Shown piece by piece: positions 43,484 to 52,248 of a stretch of 64,000 nt of DNA. Source of the stretch: Phyllobacterium endophyticum. GTDB taxonomy: Bacteria > Pseudomonadota > Alphaproteobacteria > Rhizobiales > Rhizobiaceae. The position numbers and the translations under genes were made by a program. How positions within the stretch are numbered: position 1 is the stretch's first letter; each line of letters begins with the position of its first letter. The notes below the pieces were generated by a model, which was not told where the DNA came from, made no database searches, and was given only the letters and a program-made list of their open reading frames with translations. The DNA is taken from the NCBI RefSeq assembly GCF_003010935.1, contig NZ_PGGN01000005.1:232593-296592 (forward strand), read 5' to 3'.

Positions 43484-44272
43484 TCATTGGTCCCCCAGCA
43501 CGTCATCGATGAAACGCAGGTTCCCCGCTGTCAAGCCGCCATCGACGGTCAGCGTCGCTCCTGAAATTCCGGATGCTGCGTCTGAACTGAGGAACATCGC
43601 GGCATGCGCCACTTCCTCCGGTGTCACCATTCGCCCAAGTGGATAATGCGGCAGTACTTTTGCCAGGAGCTCCGGCTGCTTGTTCAGTCGGTGGTCCCAC
43701 GCCGGTGTACGTACCGAGCCTGGACAGACCGCATTGGCCCTTATGCCAAAACGCCCGCGCTCGACAGCAAGCGCCTTCATGTACGAAATCAATCCCGCCT
43801 TTGCCGCCGAGTAGGCTGGATTACCGAAATGGCCGAGTGCATTGACCGAGGAAATGAACACGATATTGCCACTGCCGCGCTGGCACATGGCATCGACGAT
43901 GGGAGCCGTAACGTGAAATGCGCCGTTAAGATTGATGGCTATTTCCCGTTCCCATACGTCATTGCTCACGGCATCAAGCGTTTCGCCTCGAGTGAAACCG
44001 GCATTGTTGATCAATATGTCGGGAACGCCATGATCCGCGGTGAAATCCCTGATAGCCGCGGATGTCGCCTTCTCGTCGCCAAGATCGAAGACCAGCCGGT
44101 TTGCAAGGGGTAGCTCGCCAAGCAAACCCTTTTCCTGATCGGCGCCCGACACGATTGCACCGGAGTTACCATACAATTCGACCAGTACTTTGCCGATGCC
44201 ACCACCAGCGCCGGTGATGAGCACATGCATGTCTGCGAACCGAGGTTCAGTGTGCAAGAGTGGCGAGGTCAT
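43484..44272 (-). CDS. SDR-family oxidoreductase
   Basis: 262 aa from ATG 44272 with GGAAG 5 nt upstream; a GTG at 44305 is less likely. Classical short-chain dehydrogenase: nucleotide-binding TGAGGGIGKV, NNAGF, active Ser in ISSVNALGH and YSAAKAGL (Tyr and Lys of YxxxK), then VCPGSVRTP. First gene of the operon with RpiR and the DSD1 enzyme. Substrate unknown; a 3-hydroxy or keto acid derivative of the pathway is plausible. Confidence 0.88.
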   Translation of the reverse strand: MTSPLLHTEPRFADMHVLITGAGGGIGKVLVELYGNSGAIVSGADQEKGLLGELPLANRLVFDLGDEKATSAAIRDFTADHGVPDILINNAGFTRGETLDAVSNDVWEREIAINLNGAFHVTAPIVDAMCQRGSGNIVFISSVNALGHFGNPAYSAAKAGLISYMKALAVERGRFGIRANAVCPGSVRTPAWDHRLNKQPELLAKVLPHYPLGRMVTPEEVAHAAMFLSSDAASGISGATLTVDGGLTAGNLRFIDDVLGDQ

Positions 44273-44300
44273 ACGTGCTTCCGATTGCAGCGCTTTGTTG

Positions 44301-44322
44301 GTCACTGATCCTAGTTAGTGAC
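44301..44322. promoter_or_regulatory. Imperfect inverted repeat upstream of SDR/RpiR operon
   Basis: Arms GTCACT (44301-44306) and AGTGAC (44317-44322) flank a 10-bp centre containing the palindrome CCTAGT-like core; the repeat extends on the right into TGATCCTG, duplicating the left GATCCT. It lies within the divergent promoter region between the SDR operon and ridA and could be the RpiR operator; no consensus for this RpiR is known to me. Confidence 0.35.
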
Positions 44323-44469
44323 TGATCCTGAAAAAAAGCAACATGAAATACGCTCTTGCGCGAAAGTAAATTACATAGAATGATAAGCATGTTCGAAGGA
44401 CAGCACCGTGCTCCACCGCAAGGGCGCCCATGGGCCAGTCGGTACGGCGCAATAAACTGAAGGATCACG

Positions 44470-44835
44470 ATGACCAAACAACATTTCGGCCAGTCGCATG
44501 TGCCACTGTCGCCCGCGGTTCGCGCCGGTGACTTCATCTACATTTCCGGCCAGGTCCCTGTCGGGGCAGACGGAACTGTTATTGTCGGCGGTATCGAGGC
44601 GCAGACAAGGCAGGTAATGGAAAACGTCGAGACCGCGCTAAAGCTTGCCGGCGCTGAACTTTCAGACGTGGTAAAGACCTTCGTCATCCTCGAAGATGCG
44701 CGGGAATTCGCTGCCTTCAACAAGACTTATGCGACCTATTTCCCCGCTAATCCGCCCGCCCGCACGACGATCGAATCAAGCCTGATGATCGACATCAAGA
44801 TCGAGATCGAAGCCATCGCGTATAAGCCACTCTGA
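44470..44835 (+). CDS. RidA-family (YjgF/UK114) enamine/imine deaminase
   Basis: 121 aa, full length. Typical blocks: SPAVRAGDFIYISGQVPVGADGTVIVGGIEAQTRQVMENVETALKLAGAELSDVVKTFVIL and the conserved Arg/Glu end NPPARTTIESSLM. GAAGGA lies before the ATG. RidA proteins hydrolyse reactive enamines/imines such as 2-aminoacrylate produced by PLP dehydratases. Next to a D-serine dehydratase-like gene this is a sensible pairing. It begins an operon with the M81 gene, 8 nt apart. Confidence 0.92.
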   Translation: MTKQHFGQSHVPLSPAVRAGDFIYISGQVPVGADGTVIVGGIEAQTRQVMENVETALKLAGAELSDVVKTFVILEDAREFAAFNKTYATYFPANPPARTTIESSLMIDIKIEIEAIAYKPL

Positions 44836-44843
44836 GTCATATC

Positions 44844-46319
44844 ATGCGCATCTTCACTGCTTCGTTTGCTACGGAAACCAACACCTTTTCCCCCGTGCCG
44901 ACAGACCGCGCCAGCTTTGAGACGGCATTCTATGCGGGTCCGGGCGCTCATCCGGATACGCCGACATTGTGTTCGGCGCCCATGGTCGTGTTGCGGCGCA
45001 GGGCACGTGAGGAAGGGTTCACGCTGATCGAGGGAACCGCGGCCTGGGCTGAACCCGGAGGGTTACTCCAACGGCAGGCATACGAACAATTGCGCGACGA
45101 GATTCTTGGCCAGCTCCAGGCTTCCATGCCAGTAGACGGCGTGGTCCTCGGACTGCATGGCGCTATGGTTGCGCAGGGCTATGACGATTGCGAAGGCGAT
45201 TTTCTCGAGCGTATCCGCAAAATGGTGGGCCCCGACGTGCTCATCGCTTCGGAACTTGATCCGCACAGCCATCTCACCAGGAAGCGGGTTTCAAACGCAG
45301 ATATACTCGCGGCCTTTCTTGAGTTTCCGCACACGGATTTCTACGAGCGCGCCGAGCATGTGGTCGATCTCGCCTTGCGTGCGCTTCGGCGCGAGATCAA
45401 ACCGGTGATTTCAACCTTCGATTGCCGCATGATCGATATCTATCCCACCAGCCGGGAACCCATGCGTTCCTATGTGGATCGCCTGAAGGCATTGCAGGGC
45501 CGCGATGGGATCCTGTCGATCTCCCTGATCCACGGGTTCATGGCCGGGGATGTTCCGGAACTCGGCACACAGGTCATGGTTGTCACCGACAATGAGCCGG
45601 AGAAAGGGGCCGATCTGGCTGCAAGGCTTGGTATGGAGCTGTTTTCTATGCGCGGCAAGACAGCCATGCCGATGCTTGACACAGAGGCGGGTCTGGATGA
45701 GGCCATGCGGCTGGTCGCGCAGAAGCCGGGTAAGCCGATCGTCATTGCCGACGTCTGGGACAATCCTGGTGGCGGCGTTGCCGGAGATGGCACGCTTATT
45801 CTTCGACGGATCCTTGAGCGTGGAATAGACAATATTGCAGTTGCGACAATCTGGGACCCGGTTGCGGTCACCTTCTGCCTCGCAGCAGGGGAGGGCGCGA
45901 ACATCCAGCTACGATTCGGCGGCAAGGCAGGTCCCGACGGAGGGGCTCCGATTGACGCCCGGGTCGAAGTTGTCAAAGCCGTGCAGGAGGCTTGGCAAAG
46001 TTTTGGCAAGAGCAAGGTTACGCTCGGTGCCGCCGCAGTCATTCGTCTTGAAGGAACAGACGTCGAAGTCATCCTCAACACCAATCGCACACAGACGTTC
46101 GAACCGGATATTTTCTCCAATCTCGGCATTGATCCTGGCGCCAGGGATATTCTGCTCGTGAAATCGACGAACCACTTCCACGCCGGTTTCGAGCCTGTTG
46201 CGGCCGAAATCCTTTATGTCGACGCCGGTGCGCCTTACCCTTCCAATCCGGGTAAGACCAACTATCGCAAACTCTCGCGTGAAATCTGGCCGCGGGTGGA
46301 GATGCCTTTCGGGCAATAG
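44844..46319 (+). CDS. M81-family metallopeptidase (MlrC-like)
   Basis: 491 aa. MRIFTASFATETNTFSP start, LGLHGAMVAQGYDDCEGDFLERIR, ASELDPHSHLT, FPHTDFYERAEHVVDLAL and VWDNPGGGVAGDGTLILRRI are the characteristic blocks of the M81/DUF1485 family typified by microcystinase C (MlrC). Histidines in HGAM, DPHSH and FPHTD are probable zinc ligands. The family contains peptidases and other amidohydrolase-like members, so the substrate is not known. In this neighbourhood a D-amino-acid-containing peptide is possible. Confidence 0.87.
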   Translation: MRIFTASFATETNTFSPVPTDRASFETAFYAGPGAHPDTPTLCSAPMVVLRRRAREEGFTLIEGTAAWAEPGGLLQRQAYEQLRDEILGQLQASMPVDGVVLGLHGAMVAQGYDDCEGDFLERIRKMVGPDVLIASELDPHSHLTRKRVSNADILAAFLEFPHTDFYERAEHVVDLALRALRREIKPVISTFDCRMIDIYPTSREPMRSYVDRLKALQGRDGILSISLIHGFMAGDVPELGTQVMVVTDNEPEKGADLAARLGMELFSMRGKTAMPMLDTEAGLDEAMRLVAQKPGKPIVIADVWDNPGGGVAGDGTLILRRILERGIDNIAVATIWDPVAVTFCLAAGEGANIQLRFGGKAGPDGGAPIDARVEVVKAVQEAWQSFGKSKVTLGAAAVIRLEGTDVEVILNTNRTQTFEPDIFSNLGIDPGARDILLVKSTNHFHAGFEPVAAEILYVDAGAPYPSNPGKTNYRKLSREIWPRVEMPFGQ

Positions 46320-46556
46320 AGTCAGAAGCGTCGCTGTTTATCCCACAGGAGCGTTATCTCTGGCTGAAACCATGGCGTGGAGGAGAAGCGGAAGGTTGAA
46401 CGAGTTGTCCGCCGCCAACTTCATAATCCATGTTTGTGTCAGACCCGAAATGCAATGTAATTTGCCGCTCCGGTTAAGTCGTGGTTTCATCGGGTGTCGG
46501 GGCAGTTCTATCCCCGGCGCTGATCATTCTGTCAATACCATAAGGGAATACTTCAA

Positions 46557-46811
46557 ATGTCCACGAATCTTTCCAGGAGCCGAATTATTTTATACGTCAT
46601 ACCTTTGGTCTTCCTCACGGCCTGCGCTTCATCCGAGAAGAAGTGGGTCCAGAGCGACGATCCTGTAACGCCAGCGGACAGGGACATGGTGCAATGCAAG
46701 TACCAGGCCGCCGGTTCAACCGCCGCCTTGGCCAATGACAGTTCCGCCAGAAGCAAAGAAGAGGCCAATCTTGTCAGCGCCTGCATGCGGGCGAAGGGCT
46801 ACAAGCAATAG
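46557..46811 (+). CDS. Small predicted lipoprotein
   Basis: 84 aa with a signal peptide (RIILYVIPLVFLTACASS) ending in the lipobox LTAC (Cys about residue 24). The mature ~60 residues are polar with two Cys (MVQCKYQ, SACMRAKGY) that could form a disulfide; the end CMRAKGY resembles small envelope lipoproteins of this type. Function unknown. The 237-bp stretch upstream (46320-46556) holds nothing I can identify. Confidence 0.75.
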   Translation: MSTNLSRSRIILYVIPLVFLTACASSEKKWVQSDDPVTPADRDMVQCKYQAAGSTAALANDSSARSKEEANLVSACMRAKGYKQ

Positions 46812-46939
46812 TACGCTAAGCATGCATTCTTCTCCAAAGCTGACAGGTTGATATTATCGACGTGTCGCAATTGAAAATAGAATGTGCCCCGGCTACATCA
46901 GGTTGAGGCATAACAGGTATTATGGAACGAAAAGATCGG

Positions 46940-46970
46940 AAGCCATTCGGCGGTTGGCGCCGAATGGCTT
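46940..46970 (-). terminator. Strong hairpin terminator after amino acid-binding protein
   Basis: A perfect 13-bp stem (46940-46952 with 46958-46970) with a 5-nt loop GTTGG, AAGCCATTCGGCG against CGCCGAATGGCTT. On the minus strand it is followed by CCGATCTTTTCG, moderately T-rich. It lies 9 nt downstream of the stop at 46979. It may also act on the plus strand after the lipoprotein gene. Confidence 0.75.
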
Positions 46971-46978
46971 GTCGAACA

Positions 46979-47731
46979 TCAGTAGATATCGAATGCAAAA
47001 TATTTCGCGACGATCTTCTTGTATGTGCCGTTGGCTACGAGGGCGTCGATAGCCTTGTTGAACTTTTCGCGGAGTTCGTCGTCACCCTTGCGTATGCCTA
47101 TGCCGGCTTCCGTCTCCGTTCCCGGAACGTCGCCAAGCATCTTGCAGCAATCCTTGCCTGCATTGTTGAGCCAGTCGACCACCACGAACTTGTCGGAGAT
47201 CAGCGCATCGATACGGCCGTTCTGCATGTCGGCGGTCGCTTCTTCCTGCGTTGGATAAAGCTTCACTTCAGCGCCGTTCTTGCCGTAATTATCCGTTGCG
47301 TAGTTCCCCTGTGTCGTGGAAGCCTGTGCACCGACTGTCTTCCCCTTCATGTCTTCCAAGGAAACGCCGGCTAGCGTGCTGTCCTTCGGGACCACGACGG
47401 CAAGTGGCGTCGTGTAATATTTGTTGGTGAAGTCGATTTGCTTCTTGCGCTCTTCCGTGATGCTCATCGAAGCGATGATCGCATCGTATTTCTTGGCCAT
47501 GAGGCCGGGGATGATGCCGTCCCAATCTTGCGCAACGATGGTGCACTTCGCTTTCATCTCCGCACACAGCGCATTGGCGATATCGACGTCGAACCCTTCG
47601 AGCGTACCGTCGGCTTTAAGAGAATTGAACGGCGGGTAAGCACCTTCGGTGGCGATGCGAATCTCCTGAGCGCTGGCAACAGGTGCAAAAGCGATCGCGG
47701 CAAAAGCAGTTATCAGTAAGAATTTCTTCAT
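46979..47731 (-). CDS. Amino acid ABC transporter periplasmic binding protein
   Basis: 250 aa with a signal peptide (LLITAFAAIAFAPVASAQ). Polar amino acid-binding family: EIRIATEGAYPPFN, LEGFDVDIANALCAEMKAKCTIVAQDWDGIIPGL, KYDAIIASMSITEERKKQIDFTNKYY and GIRKGDDELREKFNKAIDALVANGTYKKIVAKYF, most like lysine/arginine/ornithine-binding proteins. No permease or ATPase gene is adjacent, so it is an orphan that must work with a system elsewhere. A strong terminator follows. Confidence 0.92.
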   Translation of the reverse strand: MKKFLLITAFAAIAFAPVASAQEIRIATEGAYPPFNSLKADGTLEGFDVDIANALCAEMKAKCTIVAQDWDGIIPGLMAKKYDAIIASMSITEERKKQIDFTNKYYTTPLAVVVPKDSTLAGVSLEDMKGKTVGAQASTTQGNYATDNYGKNGAEVKLYPTQEEATADMQNGRIDALISDKFVVVDWLNNAGKDCCKMLGDVPGTETEAGIGIRKGDDELREKFNKAIDALVANGTYKKIVAKYFAFDIY

Positions 47732-47828
47732 GTTCCATCCTCTTGTGGTAAGGCCTCTCGCGCCTCCGGTTCAACGTAGCGGAAGTGGCCGACAAACGAA
47801 GCGATTTTTCATATTCTTGAAGACGTAG

Positions 47829-47948
47829 ATTATCCCCATTGCAACGCCATTTCGCTTTAAAAGGGATAATCCGTTTAAAATCAATGGATAATTGCGAAAA
47901 TCGTGATATTATCCCTAATGGGACCGCTCAACGTTCTTTCGGGGATAA
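47829..47948. promoter_or_regulatory. Five GGGATAAT-type repeats in leader of nucleotidyltransferase gene
   Basis: Core motifs: ATTATCCCC 47829-47837, GGGATAATCC 47863-47872, GGATAAT 47886-47892, ATTATCCC 47908-47915 and GGGGATAA 47941-47948. They alternate in orientation within 120 bp; the last one ends just before the ATG at 47950. Clustered copies of one motif at a promoter indicate cooperative binding of a regulator, in the manner of HipB-like operators (TATCC/GGATA half-sites). No regulator is encoded next to it. Confidence 0.6.
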
Positions 47949-47949
47949 C

Positions 47950-49011
47950 ATGAACAACTTCAAGGAATTAAGCTCGGAGCAGACTCGCCAGCATATTGAC
48001 AGCGCTCAGGCATACGAAGTCTACCGGAGCGGTGCGAAAGAGTTCGAGCAGCGCTATTCCGGCTCGATGTCGTGGAAGAAGAGCACCAATGGCAAAGAAT
48101 ATCTCTACAAAAAGACGAGTGGCATCTGGAAGTCGCTGGGGCCAAGATCGGCTGAAACCGAGGCGATCTACAATCAGTTTCATTCCGGTCGCGACAATGC
48201 GAAGCAGCGCTTGGCACGGCTGGCGCAGCGTCTCGATGAAATGGCTCCGGTCAACCGGGCCATGGCTTTGGGACGTGTACCTCTTTTGACGGCCCGCATT
48301 ATCCGGGCGCTCGACAGGCTCGGTCTCATAGGCACGGCGGTCGACGTCGTGGGAACCAACGCTCTGTTTGTCTACGAACGCTTGGCCGCCGTTCACATCA
48401 GCAGCGCTTTGCTTTCAACCCAGGACGTCGACCTGTTGATGGATTCCCGTTTCAATCTTCGGTTGGTCGCCAGGGACTTTTCGGAAAAGGGACTGATCGG
48501 CCTTCTGCAGAAAATCGACCATTCATTCGCGCCTCTCGCCAGAAATAGCTATCGCGCAGCAAACCGCGATGGCTTTCTGGTGGACCTCATCAAGCCCGCA
48601 CCGAAGAACGTCATGTTATCGAACGAGAAAAGTCGTTTCAGTTCGGACGAAGAGGATCTGCAAGCAATCGAGATCGAGGGACTGTCCTGGCTGATCAACA
48701 GTCCGAAAACGCAGGCCATAGTGATCGATGAGCGCGGCTACCCCCTCGCCTGCTCGTGCCCTGATCCCCGGGCCTTCGCCCTGCATAAATTATGGCTGTC
48801 ACGCCGTGCCGATCGCGACGCCGCCAAGCGTATCCGGGACGGGCAGCAGGCGAGGCTCGTTGCTGAACTCGTTACCCGGCGTCTCGCCAATCTTTCATTC
48901 GAATCGAGTGATCTGCAGGCTCTCCCCCTTGCACTACGGCAACTGGCACCTGAACTTGTTCCGGCGACTGAAAACAGCGACGATGACTCGCACCTCACGC
49001 CAGACTGGTAG
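47950..49011 (+). CDS. Nucleotidyltransferase-fold protein (GSU2403-like)
   Basis: 353 aa from ATG 47950, directly after the last GGGGATAA repeat; the longer frame would start inside the repeats. A nucleotidyltransferase core is seen as VVGTNALFVYERL ... STQDVDLLMD (DVD acid pair), followed by DERGYPLACSCPDPRAFALHKLWLSRR. This matches the GSU2403 group of nucleotidyltransferase-like proteins, whose role is unclear; related folds occur in AbiEii-type toxins. Function not assigned. It converges on gcvP with a bidirectional hairpin between. Confidence 0.72.
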   Translation: MNNFKELSSEQTRQHIDSAQAYEVYRSGAKEFEQRYSGSMSWKKSTNGKEYLYKKTSGIWKSLGPRSAETEAIYNQFHSGRDNAKQRLARLAQRLDEMAPVNRAMALGRVPLLTARIIRALDRLGLIGTAVDVVGTNALFVYERLAAVHISSALLSTQDVDLLMDSRFNLRLVARDFSEKGLIGLLQKIDHSFAPLARNSYRAANRDGFLVDLIKPAPKNVMLSNEKSRFSSDEEDLQAIEIEGLSWLINSPKTQAIVIDERGYPLACSCPDPRAFALHKLWLSRRADRDAAKRIRDGQQARLVAELVTRRLANLSFESSDLQALPLALRQLAPELVPATENSDDDSHLTPDW

Positions 49012-49021
49012 TTGCGAGGAT

Positions 49022-49050
49022 CGGGGCGTTGAAAGCGGTCCAACGCCCCG
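49022..49050. terminator. Bidirectional hairpin between convergent genes
   Basis: A perfect 10-bp GC-rich stem, CGGGGCGTTG (49022-49031) with CAACGCCCCG (49041-49050), around a 9-nt loop. It lies between the stop codons of the convergent genes ending at 49011 and 49069. No long T run follows on either strand. Confidence 0.6.
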
Positions 49051-49068
49051 GCATTCACGAACCCGGGA

Positions 49069-51867
49069 TCAACTATATGCCTGCATCGGCGGACAGGAAC
49101 AGACCAGATTGCGGTCGCCAGCGACATTGTCGATGCGCGAGACCGGCGGCCAATATTTCGGGCTTTCCTCATTCTCCCCGGCGGGCAGGCTCGCGACCTT
49201 CCTGCTGTAAGGATGCGTCCAGTCATCCGCCAGAACGTCGCCAGAGGTATGAGGTGCATTGACCAGGGGATTGTCTTGCCTTGGCCACTCGCCGCTCGCG
49301 ACCTTGGCCGCCTCGGCAGCTATCGCGATCATCGCATCGCAGAACCGATCGATCTCACGTTTCGATTCCGACTCAGTCGGCTCGACCATCAGCGTTCCGG
49401 CGATCGGCCACGACATGGTGGGTGCGTGAAAGCCATAGTCGATCAACCGCTTGGCGATATCCTCGACACTGATCCCCGCGCTGTCCTTCAGCACACGGGT
49501 ATCAAGAATACACTCATGCGCGACACGGCCGTTGCGGCCCTTGAACAGCACCGGATAAGCATCCTTCAGGCGTTCGGCAATGTAATTGGCGTTGAGAATC
49601 GCCATCTCCGTGGCACGCTTCAGACCGGCGCCACCCATCATGCGGATATACATCCAGGTGATTGGCAGGATCGAAGCACTGCCGAACGGCGCAGCGGAAA
49701 CCGCATGCCCGGAACCGGTTTCGACATGTCCTGGCAAAAATGGCGCGAGATGTTTCTTCACCCCGATCGGCCCCACGCCCGGGCCACCGCCGCCATGGGG
49801 AATACAGAAGGTCTTGTGCAAATTCATGTGGCAGACATCGGCACCGATATCGCCGGGCCGAGCAAGACCTACCAGCGCATTCAGGTTTGCACCGTCGAAA
49901 TAAACCTGTCCGCCATGCCCGTGGATAATCTCGCAAATGTCCTTTACGCCTTCCTCGAACACACCGTGCGTCGAGGGGTAGGTGATCATCAGCGCCGCCA
50001 GATTTTGGCTATGCGTCTCGGCCTTGGCCTTCAGATCGTCAAGATCGATATCGCCCGCCTCTTCGCAAGCAACGACAACGACCCTCATACCTGCCATGTG
50101 GGCGCTTGCAGGGTTCGTGCCATGCGCCGATTCCGGGATCAGGCAGATATCGCGATGATCGTCGCCGCGGTCGAGATGATAGCGGCGGATGGCCAGCAAT
50201 CCGGCATATTCACCCTGGCTGCCGGCGTTCGGCTGCAGGGAGACCGCATCGAAGCCGGTGATTTCGGCTAGCCATTCCTCGAGATCGCCGGTCAATGACT
50301 TATAGCCAAGCGCATGATCGTCGGGTGCGAAAGGATGGACATTGGCAACGCTTTGCCAACTGACCGGCAACATTTCGGCGGCGGCGTTGAGCTTCATTGT
50401 GCACGAACCAAGCGGGATCATGGCCCGATCGAGCGCAAGGTCCTTGTCGGCAAGCCGTCGCAGGAAGCGCATCATTTCGGTCTCCGAGCGCTGCTGATGA
50501 AACACGGCCTGGGTCATGAACCCTTCGGCTGGCCTTGAGCCAGGCAGTTTTATGCCGGCCTCCTTTGACAGGCTTGCACCGAAGAGCGCGGCCAGTGCGC
50601 CAAGATCCTCATCTGTCGTCGTCTCGTCAACACTGATACCGAGCCGGTCCCCGTCGACAATCCGCAGCAAGCGACCACCCGCCTCGGCAGCGTCGGCGAT
50701 TGAGGCCGCCCTGCCGGGAACATGGACCGTGAGCGTGTCGAAGAACTGGTTTCCTGCAAGTTCAAACCCAGCCTCCTCGAGACCAGCTGCAAGGCGTCCC
50801 GCCTGTTCGTGGACGCGCATCGCGATCGCCTGCAGGCCCTGTGGACCGTGCCATATCGCGAAGGACACGGCCATATTGGCAAGCAGGGCCTGAGCCGTGC
50901 AAATATTCGAGGTTGCCTTGTCGCGGCGGATGTGTTGCTCGCGCGTCTGCAACGCGAGGCGGTAACCGGGCCTTCCCTTGCTGTCGACCGATTGGCCTAC
51001 AAGCCGGCCCGGAATAAGCCGTGTCAGATTCTCGCTCACGGCGAGATAGGCCGCATGCGGACCACCATAACCGATCGGTACGCCGAAACGCTGCATGGAA
51101 CCCGCCGCGATATCGGCACCGATTGAAGCAGCGGAAGCCGTTATTGTCAGCGCCAGCGGATCCGCAACTGCAATGACCAGGGCTCCTGCCGCTTTGGCGG
51201 CGCTGATTACGGCCGCATGATCGCCATAAACACCATATGTATCGGGCCAGGGCACGATAATCGCCGCAACCTCACCGTCGATCTCACCGCCATTGACATT
51301 CATGCCGAGCGGTTCTGCGCGGGTTCTGACCACATCGAGAATTTGCGGATGAACGTCGCCGGCGAGCACGATGCGCGAACGCTTCTCGCGATGATGGCGG
51401 TACGCGATTCCTACCGCTTCTGCGACGGCTGTCGCCTCGTCGAGCAGAGAAGCCGACGCGACGGGCAAGCCGGTCAATTCCGCAATCAGCGTCTGGAAGT
51501 GAAACAGAAGCTCAAGCCTCCCCTGGCTGATCTCGGACTGGTAGGGCGTATAAGCCGTGTACCAGGCGGGGTTTTCAAAGAGATTGCGCTGGATCACCGC
51601 CGGGACATGTGTGCCATGATAACCTTGGCCAATGAAACTCTTGTGGGTCTTGTTCTGACCCATCTTGAGGCTGAGTTCCGCCAATGCCTCGGCCTCGTTG
51701 ATGGCTTCGGGAATGTTCAGCGGGCGTTCCAACCGGATGGACTTCGGGACAGCCTGCGCAATCAATGTTTCGAGCGAAGGTATGCCAAGTGCCGCCAGCA
51801 TGGCCCGCGATCCCAGGGTGCTTGGCCCGATATGGCGGTCAGAAAAGGGAAAAATGCTTTTGTTCAT
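49069..51867 (-). CDS. gcvP: Glycine dehydrogenase (decarboxylating), P protein
   Basis: 932 aa, single-chain P protein (both halves). Starts [17 protein letters not shown]-terminal half has [27 protein letters not shown] and the C-terminal half has the PLP-lysine block [24 protein letters not shown]. It decarboxylates glycine and passes aminomethyl to GcvH lipoamide in the glycine cleavage system. Last gene of gcvTHP; 6 nt after gcvH. Controlled by the glycine riboswitch upstream of gcvT. Confidence 0.97.
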   Translation of the reverse strand: MNKSIFPFSDRHIGPSTLGSRAMLAALGIPSLETLIAQAVPKSIRLERPLNIPEAINEAEALAELSLKMGQNKTHKSFIGQGYHGTHVPAVIQRNLFENPAWYTAYTPYQSEISQGRLELLFHFQTLIAELTGLPVASASLLDEATAVAEAVGIAYRHHREKRSRIVLAGDVHPQILDVVRTRAEPLGMNVNGGEIDGEVAAIIVPWPDTYGVYGDHAAVISAAKAAGALVIAVADPLALTITASAASIGADIAAGSMQRFGVPIGYGGPHAAYLAVSENLTRLIPGRLVGQSVDSKGRPGYRLALQTREQHIRRDKATSNICTAQALLANMAVSFAIWHGPQGLQAIAMRVHEQAGRLAAGLEEAGFELAGNQFFDTLTVHVPGRAASIADAAEAGGRLLRIVDGDRLGISVDETTTDEDLGALAALFGASLSKEAGIKLPGSRPAEGFMTQAVFHQQRSETEMMRFLRRLADKDLALDRAMIPLGSCTMKLNAAAEMLPVSWQSVANVHPFAPDDHALGYKSLTGDLEEWLAEITGFDAVSLQPNAGSQGEYAGLLAIRRYHLDRGDDHRDICLIPESAHGTNPASAHMAGMRVVVVACEEAGDIDLDDLKAKAETHSQNLAALMITYPSTHGVFEEGVKDICEIIHGHGGQVYFDGANLNALVGLARPGDIGADVCHMNLHKTFCIPHGGGGPGVGPIGVKKHLAPFLPGHVETGSGHAVSAAPFGSASILPITWMYIRMMGGAGLKRATEMAILNANYIAERLKDAYPVLFKGRNGRVAHECILDTRVLKDSAGISVEDIAKRLIDYGFHAPTMSWPIAGTLMVEPTESESKREIDRFCDAMIAIAAEAAKVASGEWPRQDNPLVNAPHTSGDVLADDWTHPYSRKVASLPAGENEESPKYWPPVSRIDNVAGDRNLVCSCPPMQAYS

Positions 51868-51873
51868 GATGGA

Positions 51874-52242
51874 TCAGCCAATAATCGCTTTGTAACCGGC
51901 CTCATCGAGCAGACCAGCCAGTTGATCGGTGTCGGAGAGTTTCATTTTCCATAGCCAGCCATCGCCGGTCGCGGAGGAATTTACCAAGGCTGGATCGCTC
52001 GCCGTTGCGTCGTTGACTTCCGTCACTTCGCCGTCGAGCGGGGCATAGACATCCGAAGCTGCCTTGACCGATTCCACTACGACTGCGGCGTCTCCCTTGG
52101 ACAAGGACTGGCCGACATCGGGCAATTGGACGAAAACGAGATCGCCTAGCTGGTCCTGCGCATGATCGGTAATGCCGACGGTGGCAATACCGTCTTCGAC
52201 GCGGACCCATTCGTGATCTTCGGTAAAGTAAGTAACTGCCAT
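51874..52242 (-). CDS. gcvH: Glycine cleavage H protein
   Basis: 122 aa, standard length. The lipoylated Lys lies in [24 protein letters not shown] (about residue 62). It carries the aminomethyl group between P and T proteins. Between gcvT and gcvP, 6 nt from each. Confidence 0.97.
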   Translation of the reverse strand: MAVTYFTEDHEWVRVEDGIATVGITDHAQDQLGDLVFVQLPDVGQSLSKGDAAVVVESVKAASDVYAPLDGEVTEVNDATASDPALVNSSATGDGWLWKMKLSDTDQLAGLLDEAGYKAIIG

Positions 52243-52248
52243 GTCGAT

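Noticed and set aside
46545..46556. Half-site TACTTCAA next to the lipoprotein start
   Set aside because: Only one half-site without an inverted partner; likely chance.
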